From positions 1 through 5,905 of the forward strand of contig JAEWBL010000219.1 in NCBI GenBank assembly GCA_023391175.1: DNA of 5,905 nt. The letters run 5' to 3'. A model generated the notes under the pieces. The model made no database searches. It was given only the letters and a program-made list of their open reading frames with translations, and was not told where the DNA came from. Of this stretch, positions 5,118 to 5,905 are shown in pieces (the stretch's first letter is position 1; each line of letters opens with the position of its first letter). This DNA comes from Pseudomonadota bacterium (GTDB lineage Bacteria > Pseudomonadota > Alphaproteobacteria > Rhizobiales > Xanthobacteraceae). Position numbers and translations under genes: made by a program.

Positions 5118-5905
5118 TCACGGCGGCGCGGAAATGCCCCGCGCCAGCGCCACCGGCACGCCGTAGCCATCGCGGGCGAGCGCCGCCGCCTCGGCGATGG
5201 GCAGGGGGCGGCCGAGCAGGAAGCCCTGCGCCTCGGCGCAGGAGGTGCGGGCGAGCAGCGCCCACTGCTCCTCGGTCTCGATGCCCTCGGCGACGGTGGC
5301 GATGCCGAGCCGGCTGGTGAGCACGGTGATGGCCTCGACGATGGCCGCGCTCGCCGACCCCTCGGTGGCGTCCTGCACGAAGGAGCGGTCGATCTTGATC
5401 TTGTCCAGGGGCAGAAGGCGCAGCCGGCTGAGGCTGGAATAGCCGGTGCCGAAATCGTCGAGCACGATCTTCACCCCGATCGCGCGCAGCCGCTGGAGCA
5501 CGGCGAGACTGGTCTGCTCGCTCTCGAACAGGGCGCTCTCGGTGATCTCGCATTCGAGGCGCTCGGGGGGCAGGCCGCTGTCGCGCAGGGCCGCCTCCAG
5601 CGTGCCGACGATGTCGCCGAAGGCGAGCTGCACCGGCGAGAGGTTCACCGCCACCTTCAGCGTGCCGGGCAGGCCGGCGATGTCGGCCGCCGCCCGCCGC
5701 AGCACGAAGGCGCCGATCTCGACGATGCTGCGGGAATCCTCGGTCAGCGGCACAAAGGTGGAGGGATCGACGGCGCCGCGGCGCGGGTGGTTCCAGCGCA
5801 GCAGCGCCTCGAAGCCGGTGAGCGCGCCGGTGGCCACCGAGAAGATGGGCTGGTAGGCCAGCTCGAACTGCTCCTGCGCCAGCGCCTCCCGTAGATCCTG
5901 CTCCA
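5118..5905 (-). CDS. EAL-domain cyclic-di-GMP phosphodiesterase, C-terminal part
   Basis: The frame is open to the window's right edge. It begins, in the first visible full codons, with EQDLREALAQEQFELAYQP, so the start and any GGDEF, PAS or membrane region lie outside; 261 residues are visible. This is an almost complete EAL domain, which cleaves the second messenger c-di-GMP to pGpG and so lowers biofilm and raises motility signals. Metal and catalytic residues are present: E32 (EALLRW), N87 (NLSP), E119 (CEITES), D149-D150 (LDDFGTG), K170 and D172 (KIKIDRSF), E206 (AEGIET), E209 and Q226 (EAQGF). It is therefore predicted to be active rather than a degenerate sensor domain. The GTG at 5837 is an internal valine, because the EAL consensus continues upstream of it. 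The last roughly 20 residues are an untyped tail. The LREAL…YQP entry usually follows a GGDEF domain, so a GGDEF-EAL protein is likely but not shown. Confidence 0.92.
   Translation of the reverse strand, partial: EQDLREALAQEQFELAYQPIFSVATGALTGFEALLRWNHPRRGAVDPSTFVPLTEDSRSIVEIGAFVLRRAAADIAGLPGTLKVAVNLSPVQLAFGDIVGTLEAALRDSGLPPERLECEITESALFESEQTSLAVLQRLRAIGVKIVLDDFGTGYSSLSRLRLLPLDKIKIDRSFVQDATEGSASAAIVEAITVLTSRLGIATVAEGIETEEQWALLARTSCAEAQGFLLGRPLPIAEAAALARDGYGVPVALARGISAPP
5125..5145. other. Hairpin just past the methyltransferase stop, inside the EAL gene's 3' end
   Basis: GGCGCGG (5125-5131) pairs perfectly with CCGCGCC (5139-5145) around a 7-base loop, 11 bases after the methyltransferase stop. 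There is no T-run. It could help stop transcription between the convergent genes, but it lies within codons of the EAL protein's tail and may be a by-product of the G+C-rich sequence. Confidence 0.25.

Noticed and set aside
3986..5170. Minus-strand open frame of 394 codons opposite the methyltransferase gene
   Set aside because: Its composition is dominated by Arg, Gly, Ala and His, and it conflicts with the clear SABATH motifs on the plus strand.

Overview
The window is very G+C-rich (about 70% by eye) and carries five protein genes, two of them cut by the window edges. The suggested host is an alphaproteobacterium, probably Hyphomicrobiales and perhaps near Xanthobacteraceae. The reasons are an IalB-family periplasmic protein, a BchE-related radical SAM protein of a type I associate with that group, GTC/GCC-rich codon use, and an intergenic palindrome of the GTCATCCCC…GGGGATCCAC kind. 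The assignment is inference; there is no rRNA or other marker gene here.

Layout. Positions 1-526 (+) hold the 3' part of an exported IalB-family protein. Positions 527-842 contain no gene. That stretch holds a possible terminator hairpin, a 13-bp direct repeat, a composite inverted repeat made of two 34-bp hairpin units (574-686), and an 8-bp dyad (731-758). Positions 843-2390 (+) encode an exported or membrane-anchored adenosine deaminase of ADGF/ADA2-like layout. Positions 2400-3938 (-) encode a cobalamin-binding radical SAM protein related to BchE. Positions 4037-5113 (+) encode a SABATH-type (plant salicylate/jasmonate carboxyl methyltransferase-like) methyltransferase, divergent from the radical SAM gene across a 98-bp gap. 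Positions 5118-5905 (-) encode the C-terminal EAL domain of a cyclic-di-GMP phosphodiesterase that continues beyond the window.

Gene cooperation. The strands run +,+,-,+,-, and the two + genes at the left are separated by 316 bp, so no operon is evident. The only pair with a plausible link is the divergent one: a BchE-like radical SAM enzyme and a carboxyl-methyltransferase-like enzyme. In bacteriochlorophyll synthesis a carboxyl methyl ester (made by BchM) is the substrate of the BchE cyclase, so this pair could follow the same ester-then-oxidise logic on another substrate. That is a hypothesis. No bacteriochlorophyll gene is visible in the window.

The most notable items are the bacterial SABATH enzyme, the perfect hairpin that would bury its ribosome binding site, the two-unit repeat whose halves differ by two compensatory base-pair swaps, and the ADA2-like disulfide-bearing insert in the deaminase.
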